From Clostridia bacterium (GTDB taxonomy: Bacteria; Bacillota; Clostridia; Oscillospirales; Acutalibacteraceae), in contig JAFTWW010000004.1 in assembly GCA_017465085.1 (NCBI GenBank), positions 1 through 46,295 on the forward strand: 46,295 bases of DNA. The letters run 5' to 3'. Positions 16,481 to 25,578 of the stretch are shown here, piece by piece. The translations under genes and the position numbers were made by a program. Every line of letters starts with the position of its first letter. The stretch's first letter is position 1. Under the pieces are notes generated by a model. It searched no databases and was not told the origin of the DNA. It saw nothing but the letters and a program-made list of their open reading frames with translations.

Positions 16481-17611
16481 TTATTCTCCTAAATATATTG
16501 TGCTATGGTTTCGGTGCATATACACGCTTAACATAAGCCCTACGCCCATATAAAGACAAAGCTGAGATGTTCCTCCTGCGCTGAAGAAAGGCAGTGTAAT
16601 GCCGATTACGGGAAGCAATGCCACACACATACCTATATTTATAACCATCTGCGCGAAAATCATTGCAAAAAAGCCAACGCAAATATATTTTCCGCTTGGC
16701 TTTTTACAAATACGAGCAATCTTTAGACTTCTGAAACAAATAGCTCCAAGAAGGATTATTACCGTAAGACAGCCCAAAAAGCCTAATTCCTCTCCAATGC
16801 TTACAAATATAAAGTCGTTCTGACCCTCGGGAACAAAGCCCGATTGGGTTAATCTACCGTTAAATAAGCCTTGACCAAAGAAACCGCCGTTGGCAAGAGC
16901 CATTCTGCCGTAGTATTGCTGATAGGTAGCGCCTAGAATATCGGATTCAATATCAAAAAGGCTGATAATTCTTGTACGCTGTTCATCATTCATTATAAGG
17001 AAAAAGATTATGGGTGAAGCAACTATAACGGCTCCGAAGGCGGTAACGAAATATTTCCACGAAACTCCTGCCGCCCACATCATACTCATAAACATAACTG
17101 CGAAAACAAGAGCGGTACCATCATCACCCTGAAAGTGAATAAGCAAAACGGGAAAAGCGCCGTGAATACATAGCGGCAACAGATACTTTGGTTTGTTTAT
17201 ATTCTCTTTCACCTTAACAAGATGATTTGAAAAAGTAATTAAAAAACAAATTTTCAAAAACTCAGACGGCTGAAATGTAGTAAAGCCTAAATCAAGCCAC
17301 GCTTTATCATCAGTGCCCTCAGGCGCAAACCCTATAAAAAAGGTAAGGATAACAGGCACAAGGCCTAAAACCGCTATTAAATACCATTTATTAAGAAACG
17401 ACTGAAAATCAAAGGCTGATATAAACACGGCGCATCCAACGCCAAGCACCATTGAGAGCAGTTGTACCAAAACAGGACGGTTTGTTTCGAGGTATCGAGT
17501 TGCAGTAAAAACCGCCAGACTGCCGTAAAGGGATGAAAAAATACATAGGGATAAAAGAAGTTTATCGGTTTCACGGATAAAATCCGCTATTTTAGTAAAA
17601 ATTCTTCCCAT
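16481..17611 (-). CDS. rodA: RodA/FtsW/SpoVE family cell-wall glycosyltransferase
   Basis: SEDS-family protein of 376 residues with about ten membrane segments. It polymerises lipid II into peptidoglycan strands together with a class B penicillin-binding protein. Family motifs include FQPSEFLK, a loop of the QxDxGTA type written here as QGDDGTA, and the C-terminal LPVIGITLPFFSAGGTS. No cognate PBP or mreBCD genes are next to it. RodA is favoured over FtsW by the overall pattern, but SpoVE-like function in sporulation cannot be excluded. AAAGGAG precedes the ATG. Confidence 0.85.
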   Translation of the reverse strand: MGRIFTKIADFIRETDKLLLSLCIFSSLYGSLAVFTATRYLETNRPVLVQLLSMVLGVGCAVFISAFDFQSFLNKWYLIAVLGLVPVILTFFIGFAPEGTDDKAWLDLGFTTFQPSEFLKICFLITFSNHLVKVKENINKPKYLLPLCIHGAFPVLLIHFQGDDGTALVFAVMFMSMMWAAGVSWKYFVTAFGAVIVASPIIFFLIMNDEQRTRIISLFDIESDILGATYQQYYGRMALANGGFFGQGLFNGRLTQSGFVPEGQNDFIFVSIGEELGFLGCLTVIILLGAICFRSLKIARICKKPSGKYICVGFFAMIFAQMVINIGMCVALLPVIGITLPFFSAGGTSQLCLYMGVGLMLSVYMHRNHSTIYLGE

Positions 17612-17637
17612 TGCCTCACTCCTTTCTTTTAATAGTT

Positions 17638-17666
17638 ATTATAATAAAAAACTCTGTTATTTTCAA
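17638..17666 (-). promoter_or_regulatory. Sigma-A promoter of rodA
   Basis: On the minus strand TTGAAA (17666-17661), 17 bp, TATAAT (17643-17638). The -35 box overlaps the stop codon of the AraC gene upstream, so rodA has its own promoter even though no terminator separates the two genes. Confidence 0.7.
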
Positions 17667-18544
17667 GATATAAATGAACCAAAGGCTTTAAGCGCATTTT
17701 TAGAAATTTCGGAAGGCTTCATACCCGTTACCCTCTTAAAACAGCTTGAAAAGTAAGCAGGACTTGTGAATCCCAATTTATCCGAAACCTCTCCAACACC
17801 CATACCCTCCTCTAAAAATTTAGTGGCGGTACGGATTTTAAGCATTAAGAAATATTTATGAATACCTGCATCCGCATATTTTTGAAAAACCCGCTTTAGA
17901 GTTGATTCACTTACGTTAAGCTCTTTTGACAGCTCCTTCACAGAGAAATCCTTATTAATATTCTGCTTCATCAGACTAACGGCGTTACTGAAGATCAGAG
18001 AATCCGTACCTACAACGGTATCATTCTTACTTTTACTATCAGCCAAAGAATATATAAGCTGGCATATATAAGTTTCAACCCTTGGCAAAAACTTATTATC
18101 AAAACTGCTAACGCTGAGCATATCGTTATACGCTGTTTTAGGAACATTGGGAAAATATTTAATATATTCGTTATAAGCGTAATTATAAAGGGCATCGACA
18201 ATACTTTTTGAAGCCTCATTAAGCGAAAAGACCTTATTTTTCATCTTATAAGCGAACTCATCCTCACACTCATAGGTGAATACCAGAATTTCAGCGCCTT
18301 CACAACTTTCAACAGAAAACTTATGAAACTCCATAGGTTTATGGAAGATAATATCCCCTGCCGTAAGATTATACACCCTATTATCCGCTGATGCTAAAAT
18401 CTCACCGCTTCTTACATACATGCACTCCCAAAAGTTATGCACCTCTCCCTTAAAAACATATCCTTTTTCGAAATATCTTAAAAAGAAGGAGTACATACAT
18501 TTAATATCAAGCAGCCTTTCGATGTAAAAGGGTTTAATTGCCAT
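17663..18544 (-). CDS. AraC family transcriptional regulator
   Basis: Regulator of 293 residues. An N-terminal cupin-type sensor (about 20-110; LTAGDIIFHKPMEFHKF is typical) binds the effector, and the C-terminal double helix-turn-helix (about 195-285) ends in GFTSPAYFSSCFKRVTGMKPSE. The ribosome site is AGGTGAT before ATG. It is transcribed away from the Gfo/Idh/MocA gene across a 117-base gap and very likely controls that gene and the MFS transporter. The effector is probably a sugar or sugar derivative, inferred from the neighbours only. Confidence 0.88.
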   Translation of the reverse strand: MAIKPFYIERLLDIKCMYSFFLRYFEKGYVFKGEVHNFWECMYVRSGEILASADNRVYNLTAGDIIFHKPMEFHKFSVESCEGAEILVFTYECEDEFAYKMKNKVFSLNEASKSIVDALYNYAYNEYIKYFPNVPKTAYNDMLSVSSFDNKFLPRVETYICQLIYSLADSKSKNDTVVGTDSLIFSNAVSLMKQNINKDFSVKELSKELNVSESTLKRVFQKYADAGIHKYFLMLKIRTATKFLEEGMGVGEVSDKLGFTSPAYFSSCFKRVTGMKPSEISKNALKAFGSFIS

Positions 18545-18595
18545 ATAATCACCTATATTTGAACTGAAATCTAAAGTTTATGAACTATTTTTGCA

Positions 18596-18650
18596 TTGAT
18601 TAAATATTTTTGTTCGATATAATTATAATTAAAGTTTACAGTTTTGTAAA
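18596..18650 (+). promoter_or_regulatory. Promoter and leader inverted repeat of the oxidoreductase gene
   Basis: TTGATT (18596-18601), a 16-bp spacer, TATAAT (18618-18623). An inverted repeat TTTAC-AGTTTT-GTAAA (18635-18650) lies about 12 bases after the -10 box, abutting the AAAGGAG ribosome site. It could be a regulator site. Confidence 0.55.
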
Positions 18651-18661
18651 GGAGAATTTTT

Positions 18662-19936
18662 ATGAAAACCTTAAAAGCCATCGTTATCGGCGCGGGAAAC
18701 CGAGGTATAACATATTCGCATGCGATGAGCAAATCGGAATATGATTTTCAGGTGGTAGCCGTTGCAGAACCTATTGAAAGCAGAAGGAATTATGTTAAAA
18801 GCCTTTTTAATATTCCCGATGAAATGTGCTTTACTGATTATAAAGATCTGTTAGAGCTTGGAAAAATCGCTGATATAGCAGTAATTGCTACAATGGATCG
18901 AGACCATTTTGCTCCCGCTATAAAAGCCATCGAGCTTAAATATGACCTTTTACTTGAAAAACCGATCGCGCCCACGCCCGAGGAATGCATTGCCATAACG
19001 AGATCCGCCGAGGAAAACGGTGTTAAGGTTCTTATTTGCACAGTTTTAAGATACACACAGATATACAATACTATTAAGAGCATAATCGATGAGGGCAAGC
19101 TTGGAAAAATTATGTCTATGGATATGGAGGAGCGTGTTGGCGGAGTGCATCAGTCCCACAGCTTTGTAAGAGGTAATTGGGGAAATTCCGAACGAAGTTC
19201 CGTTATGCTGCTACAGAAATCCTGCCACGATTTGGATCTGTTTCAATGGTTGCTCGGTAAAAAATGCAAAAGTATACAGTCTTTCGGCGCTCTTTCCTTC
19301 TTTACACGCGAAAATGCGCCCGAAGGTGCTCCCGAATATTGTATAGAAGGTTGTCCCCACAGTGATACCTGCCGTTTTAATGCGGTTAAGCTTTACTTAG
19401 ATGATAAGAAAAACGAATGGTTCAGGGGCGCCTGCACTCACAAATACCAGCCCAATGATGAGGATGTTATTAAAGCCATTACCGAAACTCAATACGGTAA
19501 ATGTGTATATAAATGTGATAACGATGTTGTTGACCATCAGACAGTTAATATGCTCTTTGAGGATGATATAACCGTTACGTTCACAATGAACGCTTTTAAC
19601 AGCGGCGGCAGAACCTTCCGCATATTCGGCACCAAAGGTTTATTGGAGGGCAGCTTTGGCGGAGATAATCCTATCTCCCTGTATAATTTTGAAACAAGAG
19701 AAACCGAAATTGTCCCATTGCTTGCCATTGATGGTGTTGCAGGAGGTCACGGTGGCGGTGATATGGGAATAGTGAATACAATGTATTCTTATTTTGTTGA
19801 TGGTGTTAAGCCTGTAAATATTCCCGATATTGCCCAATCCTGCTATAATCACCTGATAACGTTTGCGGCAGAAGAATCCCGTCTAACCAACACAGTTGTA
19901 GATGTTGAGAAATTTATTAAAAAATACAGTAAATAA
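18662..19936 (+). CDS. Gfo/Idh/MocA family oxidoreductase
   Basis: NAD(P)-dependent dehydrogenase of 424 residues acting on a sugar, inositol or related polyol. The N-terminal Rossmann motif is GAGNRG (about 11-16), and EKPIAPTPEE carries the family EKP motif. A cysteine-rich insertion (CIEGCPHSDTC, near residue 235) is followed by a YLDD stretch; such CPH-containing insertions occur in a subgroup of the family and their role is not known to me. AAAGGAG precedes ATG. The divergent AraC gene and the downstream MFS transporter suggest an inducible uptake and oxidation module. Confidence 0.9.
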   Translation: MKTLKAIVIGAGNRGITYSHAMSKSEYDFQVVAVAEPIESRRNYVKSLFNIPDEMCFTDYKDLLELGKIADIAVIATMDRDHFAPAIKAIELKYDLLLEKPIAPTPEECIAITRSAEENGVKVLICTVLRYTQIYNTIKSIIDEGKLGKIMSMDMEERVGGVHQSHSFVRGNWGNSERSSVMLLQKSCHDLDLFQWLLGKKCKSIQSFGALSFFTRENAPEGAPEYCIEGCPHSDTCRFNAVKLYLDDKKNEWFRGACTHKYQPNDEDVIKAITETQYGKCVYKCDNDVVDHQTVNMLFEDDITVTFTMNAFNSGGRTFRIFGTKGLLEGSFGGDNPISLYNFETRETEIVPLLAIDGVAGGHGGGDMGIVNTMYSYFVDGVKPVNIPDIAQSCYNHLITFAAEESRLTNTVVDVEKFIKKYSK

Positions 19937-19942
19937 TTTAAG

Positions 19943-19978
19943 AATAGCCTTGCTAACAGCAAGGCTATTTGTTATAAT
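19943..19978 (+). promoter_or_regulatory. Hairpin and overlapping promoter of the MFS gene
   Basis: A perfect 12-bp stem AATAGCCTTGCT / AGCAAGGCTATT (19943-19954, 19958-19969) has only a weak T run, so it is a poor terminator. TTGCTA inside the stem (19950-19955), 17 bp and TATAAT (19973-19978) form a good promoter for the MFS gene. Confidence 0.6.
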
Positions 19979-20007
19979 TGCCTTAAATCAACTTTTTGGT
20001 GATAACT

Positions 20008-21252
20008 ATGCAAAACAAAACGCTTAATTTCAAAAGAACAAAATATACTTGTTTTTATACCTATGTGGCAATGTCCTCAGTTTTTAGCCTACCTCCTATT
20101 TTGTTTGTAACCTTTAGAGAGGCCTACGGTATATCCTATACCCTGCTCGGCACCCTTGTTCTTACAAATTTTTGCACACAGTTAATTATTGATTTAATAT
20201 TCAGCTTCTTCTCCAAACATTTTAACATACATAAAACCGTTAAGGTTATGCCCCTTATCACATCATTGGGATTGACAGTTTATGCTGTTGTTCCTTGGCT
20301 GTTCCCTGATTTTGCATATCTCGGTTTAGTATTAGGAACGGTGATTTTCTCAATTGCGGCAGGTCTTTGCGAAGTGCTCTTAAGCCCCTTGGTAGCGGCT
20401 ATTCCCTCGGAAAATTCCGAAAGGGATATGAGTACCCTTCACTCTCTTTACGCCTACGGTGTTGTTGCTGTTGTTCTCTTAAGCACACTGTTTTTCCATA
20501 TATTCGGCAGAGAGAATTGGATGTATTTAACTCTGTTTTGGGCAGTGTTACCCCTTATTTCTGCCTTTCTTTTCTCTATCTCTCCCCTCCCTAAAATGAA
20601 TCTTGGGCATAACGATAACGGTGGCAAGGGAAGAACTAAAATTTCGGGAATGGCTCTGTGTGTGCTTTGCATATTCCTTGGCAGCGCCGCAGAAAACACT
20701 ATGACAAATTGGGTTTCGGGCTATGTTGAAAATGCCTTGCATATTTCTAAAACCGTTGGAGACATTTTAGGCCTTTCCATATTTGCTATTCTTTTGGGTT
20801 TAGGCAGAACTCTCTATGCAAAATACGGAAAGAATATATCAGAGATTCTGTTGCTTGGTATGATGGGTTCTGCAGTTTATTACCTTGTTGTAAGCTTATC
20901 CTCTAATGCCGTAATTTCACTCATAGCTTGTGTTTTAACTGGGTTTTGCACATCTATGCTTTGGCCTGGAACGCTTATACTTATGGAGGAAAGATTCAAA
21001 AGCCCTGGGGTTTGGGCATATGCTCTTATGGCCGCGGGCGGAGATTTCGGCGCTTCGGTAGCTCCTCAGCTTATGGGTATAATCGTTGATACCGTATCTG
21101 CAAGTAGCTTTGCGGCAAATCTTTCCGCAACTCTTTCTCTTACTACAGAACAGATAGGTATGAAGGTTGGTATGCTTATTGCCGCTGTATTCCCACTTTT
21201 TGGAGTAGCGCTACTGATTTACATACGAAAAAGGTTTAAGCTTAAAGCATAA
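20008..21252 (+). CDS. Major facilitator superfamily transporter
   Basis: Membrane carrier of 414 residues with about twelve hydrophobic segments. It lies 71 bases after the Gfo/Idh/MocA gene in the same direction and probably imports or exports that enzyme's substrate or product. The substrate cannot be read from the sequence. I chose the ATG at 20008, preceded by GGTGA; in-frame TTG (19996) and GTG (19999) codons upstream lack a ribosome site and would leave an almost leaderless message from the promoter seen here. Confidence 0.85.
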   Translation: MQNKTLNFKRTKYTCFYTYVAMSSVFSLPPILFVTFREAYGISYTLLGTLVLTNFCTQLIIDLIFSFFSKHFNIHKTVKVMPLITSLGLTVYAVVPWLFPDFAYLGLVLGTVIFSIAAGLCEVLLSPLVAAIPSENSERDMSTLHSLYAYGVVAVVLLSTLFFHIFGRENWMYLTLFWAVLPLISAFLFSISPLPKMNLGHNDNGGKGRTKISGMALCVLCIFLGSAAENTMTNWVSGYVENALHISKTVGDILGLSIFAILLGLGRTLYAKYGKNISEILLLGMMGSAVYYLVVSLSSNAVISLIACVLTGFCTSMLWPGTLILMEERFKSPGVWAYALMAAGGDFGASVAPQLMGIIVDTVSASSFAANLSATLSLTTEQIGMKVGMLIAAVFPLFGVALLIYIRKRFKLKA

Positions 21253-21258
21253 AATATT

Positions 21259-21285
21259 CGGCGGGAAATTCCCCGCCGCTTTTTT
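21259..21285 (+). terminator. Terminator of the MFS gene
   Basis: CGGCGGG / CCCGCCG (21259-21265, 21272-21278) with a short loop, followed by CTTTTTT. A second, weaker hairpin AACCACA / TGTGGTT (21311-21330) lies downstream. Confidence 0.9.
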
Positions 21286-21378
21286 ACATTACATACAATA
21301 TATGGATAAAAACCACAGTATTTTGTGGTTAATTTTTCAAAAAAACGGAATATATTGTGTAATTTTTGCGATTTTATA

Positions 21379-21407
21379 TTGACAAAATCCGAGTTTTCAT
21401 ATATAAT
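21379..21407 (+). promoter_or_regulatory. Consensus promoter of pflBA
   Basis: TTGACA (21379-21384), exactly 17 bp, TATAAT (21402-21407). Transcription would start near 21414, at the front edge of the riboswitch. Confidence 0.88.
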
Positions 21408-21417
21408 ACATTCACGG

Positions 21418-21490
21418 CCTTACATGACTGACGGATTTTGCGGACTACCGCAAGGGAGTGTAAGGTCTGTTTTTAGCCGACCGTCTGGGC
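21418..21490 (+). promoter_or_regulatory. ZTP (ZMP) riboswitch, pfl motif
   Basis: Aptamer of the pfl RNA motif, which binds the purine intermediate ZMP and its triphosphate ZTP and signals low 10-formyl-tetrahydrofolate. P1 is CCTTACA (21418-21424) with TGTAAGG (21459-21465). Inside it are TGACTGACGG, the small hairpin GCGGACTACCGC and AAGGGAG. The conserved 3' piece GCCGACCGTCTGGGC spans 21476-21490, with the family's CCG and CUGGGC. It lies between a consensus promoter and pflB, the namesake setting of the family. Confidence 0.92.
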
Positions 21491-21526
21491 AAATTAGTTC
21501 ATATAGAGCTGATTTGTCCTTTTTTT
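21487..21526 (+). terminator. Riboswitch expression-platform terminator
   Basis: GGGCAAATTAG (21487-21497) pairs with CTGATTTGTCC (21509-21519, two G-U pairs), followed by seven T. The 5' arm reuses the GGGC of the aptamer's P3 element. Ligand-stabilised P3 should therefore prevent the terminator, giving an ON switch. Confidence 0.85.
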
Positions 21527-21558
21527 GACAATATCGGCAGTTAGGAGATGTTGAAAGT

Positions 21559-23790
21559 ATGAAGCATAATAATTGGACCGGATTTAAAGAAGGTGTATGG
21601 CAGGATGAAATCAATGTGCGTGATTTCATTCAGTCAAATTACAAGGAATACACCGGTAACAGTGATTTTCTTGCCGGTGCAACCAAGCGCACAGATGAAT
21701 TGATGACAGAGGTACAGAAGCTGTTTGTACTTGAGCGTATGCACGGCGGAGTACTTGATATAGATACCGAAACTGTTTCTTCCCTTACAAGCTATGCCCC
21801 CGGTTATATCAACAAGGATAAGGAACTGATTGTGGGTCTTCAGACCGATAGCCCCTTAAAACGCGGAGTTAACCCCTTTGGCGGCATCCGTATGGCGCGT
21901 CAGGCTTGTGAAGCATACGGTTTTAAGCTTAGTGATACTGTGGAAACCGAATTCCGCTATCGCACTACCCATAATGACGGTGTTTTCAGAGCCTATACCG
22001 AAGAGATGCGCAAAGCGCGCCACTGCCATGTTATCACCGGTCTTCCCGATGCTTACGGAAGAGGCCGTATTATAGGAGATTACCGCCGTGTAGCATTATA
22101 CGGTATTGACAGACTTATAGAAGAAAAGCAGAAAGATAAAAAAGCTCTTGAAGAAAATGTCTTTGATACGGATAATATCCGCCTTTCAGAAGAGGTATTC
22201 AAGCAGATTCTTTTCCTTAAAAAGATGAAAGAAATGGCGGCTATGTATGGCTATGATATAAGCGAACCTGCCGCTAATACCAAAGAGGCTATCCAGTGGA
22301 CATATTTTGCCTATCTTGCCGCTATTAAGGAGCAAAACGGTGCCGCGATGTCCCTTGGAAGAGTGAGCACCTTCTTCGATATTTATATTGAACGTGACCT
22401 TACAAACGGCACTCTCACAGAGATTGATGCGCAGGAGCTTATTGATGATTTTGTTATGAAGCTCCGCCTCGCGCGTCACCTTCGCACCCCTGATTACAAC
22501 GAGCTTTTCGGCGGAGATCCCATGTGGATTACCGAGGCTGTCGGCGGTATGGGTAAGGATGGCAGAACTCTTGTAACCAAGAGCAGCTTCCGTATTCTTA
22601 ACACGCTTTATACCTTAGGCCCCTCACCCGAGCCTAATCTAACTGTGCTCTGGTCCCCTGCTCTTCCCGAAAACTTTAAGAAATTCTGCGCCAAGGTTTC
22701 GGCAGATACCGATTCTATTCAGTATGAAAACGATGATATTATGCGTCCGCACCACGGTGATGATTATGCCATCGCCTGCTGTGTTTCGGCTATGGAAATC
22801 GGCAAACAGATGCAGTTTTTCGGTGCCCGTTGCAACTTAGCAAAGCTTTTGCTCATTGCCATCAACGGCGGTTACGATACCACAAGCGGCACTAATATCG
22901 GCCCTCAGATGCCCGTAATGGATACCGAAACCCTTAATTTTGATGAGGTTATGGAAAGATATTCTGTTTACATTTCATGGCTTTCTAACCTCTATGTTAA
23001 CACTATGAATGTTATCCACTATATGCACGATAAGTATGCCTATGAAAAGTCTCAGATGGCTCTTCACGATACTGTAGTTGAAAGACTTATGGCCTTTGGT
23101 ATCGCGGGTTTATCGGTTGTTGCGGATTCTCTTAGCGCCATCAAATATGCGAAAGTTCATCCTATTAAGGATGAATCGGGCTATATTGTTAACTTTGAAA
23201 CTGTGGGTGAATTCCCCAAATACGGCAACGATGATGACCGTGTTGACTTTATAGCAAGAGATATGGCGCATCAGGTTATTACCGAGCTTCGCAAAACCCC
23301 CACCTACAGAAACGCTGTACACACCCTATCGGTGCTTACCATTACCTCTAATGTTATGTACGGCAAGCACACTGGAGCCACTCCCGATGGCAGAAAGGCT
23401 TCTGCTCCCTTTGCTCCAGGCGCTAATCCTATGCACAACCGCGAAGAAAACGGGGCTCTCGCCTCACTTAATTCGGTTGCTAAAATTCGCTATGAGGATT
23501 GCCGTGACGGTATCTCCAATACCTTCTCCATAACCCCCGAAGCGCTCGGAAAAACCGAGGAGGAACGTATTGATAACCTTGTAACTATTCTTGATGGTTA
23601 CTTTACCAAGAAGGCTCACCATATAAATGTTAATGTTCTTAACCGCGAAACCCTTATTGATGCTTACGAAAACCCCGAGAATTATCCCAACCTCACCATA
23701 AGAGTTTCGGGATATGCGGTTAATTTCAATAAACTTTCCCGCGAACAACAGCGTGAGGTTATCAGCCGCACCTTCCACGAAAGCGTATGA
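21559..23790 (+). CDS. pflB: Formate C-acetyltransferase (pyruvate formate-lyase)
   Basis: Glycyl-radical enzyme of 743 residues that converts pyruvate and CoA to acetyl-CoA and formate under anaerobic conditions. The active-site cysteine pair is at C407-C408 (IACCVS), and the glycyl-radical loop RVSGYAVNF near the C-terminus has Gly718 as the radical site. This length and the paired cysteines mark true PFL rather than a diol dehydratase or choline lyase. AGGAG lies 11 bases before ATG. Expression is controlled by the ZTP riboswitch upstream, which links formate supply to folate one-carbon demand. The pflA gene overlaps its stop codon. Confidence 0.97.
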   Translation: MKHNNWTGFKEGVWQDEINVRDFIQSNYKEYTGNSDFLAGATKRTDELMTEVQKLFVLERMHGGVLDIDTETVSSLTSYAPGYINKDKELIVGLQTDSPLKRGVNPFGGIRMARQACEAYGFKLSDTVETEFRYRTTHNDGVFRAYTEEMRKARHCHVITGLPDAYGRGRIIGDYRRVALYGIDRLIEEKQKDKKALEENVFDTDNIRLSEEVFKQILFLKKMKEMAAMYGYDISEPAANTKEAIQWTYFAYLAAIKEQNGAAMSLGRVSTFFDIYIERDLTNGTLTEIDAQELIDDFVMKLRLARHLRTPDYNELFGGDPMWITEAVGGMGKDGRTLVTKSSFRILNTLYTLGPSPEPNLTVLWSPALPENFKKFCAKVSADTDSIQYENDDIMRPHHGDDYAIACCVSAMEIGKQMQFFGARCNLAKLLLIAINGGYDTTSGTNIGPQMPVMDTETLNFDEVMERYSVYISWLSNLYVNTMNVIHYMHDKYAYEKSQMALHDTVVERLMAFGIAGLSVVADSLSAIKYAKVHPIKDESGYIVNFETVGEFPKYGNDDDRVDFIARDMAHQVITELRKTPTYRNAVHTLSVLTITSNVMYGKHTGATPDGRKASAPFAPGANPMHNREENGALASLNSVAKIRYEDCRDGISNTFSITPEALGKTEEERIDNLVTILDGYFTKKAHHINVNVLNRETLIDAYENPENYPNLTIRVSGYAVNFNKLSREQQREVISRTFHESV

Positions 23791-24485
23791 TAGGCAGGGT
23801 TCACTCTATACAGAGTCTTGGCACGGTTGATGGACCGGGAGTTCGGTTTGTTGTATTTATGCAAGGGTGCCCTTTAAGGTGCAAGTGCTGTCACAACCCT
23901 GACACCTGGGATTTTTCGGGCGGAACTGAATACACCCCTGTGGAAATAGTAGAAAAAGCCACCCGCTACCGAGAATATTTCGGAACTGAGGGTGGCATAA
24001 CCCTTTCGGGCGGAGAACCCCTGATGCAACCCGAATTTGCATACGAGGTTTTTAAGTATTGCCACAAAGTAGGAATTAACACCTGTCTTGATACCTCGGG
24101 TGTTGTTCTTAACGATAAGGTTAAAAAACTACTTACCGAAACAGATAGAGTTTTACTCGATTTCAAATACACGGATAAGGCGCTTTACCGCGAAAACACG
24201 GGCTGTGAAATGGCTGCAGCCGAGGAATTTCTCGCATACCTTAAAGCTAACAACATTCCCGTTACCTTACGGCAGGTTATTATCCCTACAGTTAATGATG
24301 ATAAGGAAAATATAATAAAGCTTAAGGAAATCGTGAATGCGCATAGCAACATTGATAAGGTTGAACTGCTTCCCTTCCGTAAAATCTGCCAGACCAAATA
24401 TGATAGTATGGGTATTGTTTTCCAATTTGGTAACCTTCCCGAGCCTAAACCAGAAATGATGACCAAACTAAATAATTTATTATAG
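23787..24485 (+). CDS. pflA: Pyruvate formate-lyase activating enzyme
   Basis: Radical SAM enzyme of 232 residues that places the glycyl radical on PflB. The [4Fe-4S] motif is CPLRCKCC (C28, C32, C35), and LSGGEP follows near residue 73. The ATG overlaps the pflB stop as ATGA, so the two are translationally coupled. There is no extra ferredoxin domain, which fits a PFL-specific activase of usual length. Confidence 0.96.
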   Translation: MIGRVHSIQSLGTVDGPGVRFVVFMQGCPLRCKCCHNPDTWDFSGGTEYTPVEIVEKATRYREYFGTEGGITLSGGEPLMQPEFAYEVFKYCHKVGINTCLDTSGVVLNDKVKKLLTETDRVLLDFKYTDKALYRENTGCEMAAAEEFLAYLKANNIPVTLRQVIIPTVNDDKENIIKLKEIVNAHSNIDKVELLPFRKICQTKYDSMGIVFQFGNLPEPKPEMMTKLNNLL

Positions 24486-24514
24486 AAGACCTGCCGTTCG
24501 GCCGGTCTTTTTTT
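24486..24514 (+). terminator. Terminator of pflBA
   Basis: AAGACC...GGTCTT stem with an inner GCC / GGC pair around a short loop, followed by a T run, immediately after the pflA stop. Confidence 0.88.
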
Positions 24515-24539
24515 GTTTTATTATAATATAGTTTCTTAA

Positions 24540-24568
24540 TTGACTTTGCTTTTTTGTAGTGCTATAAT
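24540..24568 (+). promoter_or_regulatory. Sigma-A promoter of the AEC carrier gene
   Basis: TTGACT (24540-24545), exactly 17 bp, TATAAT (24563-24568). The leader is about 25 bases with a weak GAAGTGA ribosome site. Confidence 0.78.
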
Positions 24569-24596
24569 ATTGCTGTTTTGAAAGTGAAGTGATTTT

Positions 24597-25541
24597 TTGT
24601 TAGCAATATTTGAATCCACCTTGACCCCATTACTTACGATGTTTCTTTGCATTATAATCGGATATCTCCTCAATAAAATGAATTTACTCCCCGAAAACAC
24701 GGATACCGTGCTTTCTAAGCTTGAGACATTGATTCTGGTTCCTGCGCTTAATATTTCAACCTTTATGAATTATTGCACCATTGAATCCTTAAGCTCATAC
24801 CATAGTTTCTTTATAGTATCATCTGTGTTGATTGCTGCTGCAATTGGTATATCATATCCATTGTCCCGTGTCTTTTCTAAGGAAAGATACCAAAGGAATA
24901 TTTATAAATACGCCCTAACATTTGGCAATTTCGGTTTTTTAGGAAACGCTATTGTTCCTATAATTTTAGGTGAAGAGTTTTTATATACCTATATGTTGTT
25001 CTGTTTGCCAATCAATGTAATGTGTTATACTTGGGGAATAGGCGGTTTAATTCCAAAGGATAATAATAAGAATCCGTTATTAAATCTCATCAATCCTACT
25101 GTTATAGCCATAGTTATCGGCGCGATTCTCGGTTTAACAGGAATAAAATCGGTAGTACCCCCATTTATAAAATTATCGCTTAGCAATTTAGCAGCTTGCA
25201 TGGGACCTATCGCTATGATTTTGACAGGATTCGTTGTTGCCAAATACAGCATTATTAAGCTATTAAAAAAACCGTTAGTATATCTTGCGACACTACTAAG
25301 ATTGATAATATTACCTATCATATTTGTTGCCGTACTCTTGCTGATTAAAATTGATAGTGAAATAATAAAAATGTGCATATTTGCATTTGCTACTCCCTTA
25401 GGACTAAATACTGTCGTTTATCCCTCGGCTTACGGTGAGGATGCCTCAACGGGCGCATCAATGGCCTTGATATCGCACACATTATGCGTTGTAACCATCC
25501 CGATACTTTATACGGTTGTAACAACCTTCTTACCAAACTAA
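24597..25541 (+). CDS. AEC family transporter
   Basis: Auxin-efflux-carrier-type membrane protein of 314 residues with about ten hydrophobic segments in two similar halves. Characterised bacterial relatives carry malate, malonate or other organic acids, so a carboxylate is a reasonable guess but not shown. The start is TTG at 24597 with GAAGTGA upstream; the next methionine falls inside the first helix, so the TTG is needed. It is a single-gene unit with its own promoter and terminator. Confidence 0.85.
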   Translation: MLAIFESTLTPLLTMFLCIIIGYLLNKMNLLPENTDTVLSKLETLILVPALNISTFMNYCTIESLSSYHSFFIVSSVLIAAAIGISYPLSRVFSKERYQRNIYKYALTFGNFGFLGNAIVPIILGEEFLYTYMLFCLPINVMCYTWGIGGLIPKDNNKNPLLNLINPTVIAIVIGAILGLTGIKSVVPPFIKLSLSNLAACMGPIAMILTGFVVAKYSIIKLLKKPLVYLATLLRLIILPIIFVAVLLLIKIDSEIIKMCIFAFATPLGLNTVVYPSAYGEDASTGASMALISHTLCVVTIPILYTVVTTFLPN

Positions 25542-25545
25542 TATA

Positions 25546-25578
25546 AAATAAACCACCTAAGCAATAGGTGGTTTATTT
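25546..25578. terminator. Bidirectional terminator
   Basis: AAATAAACCACCT / AGGTGGTTTATTT (25546-25558, 25566-25578) serves the AEC gene on plus and the radical SAM gene on minus, whose stop overlaps it. Confidence 0.85.

Noticed and set aside
21295-21358. Rex (redox) operator in front of pfl
   Set aside because: The repeat does not match the TTGTGAA-N4-TTCACAA pattern known for Rex.
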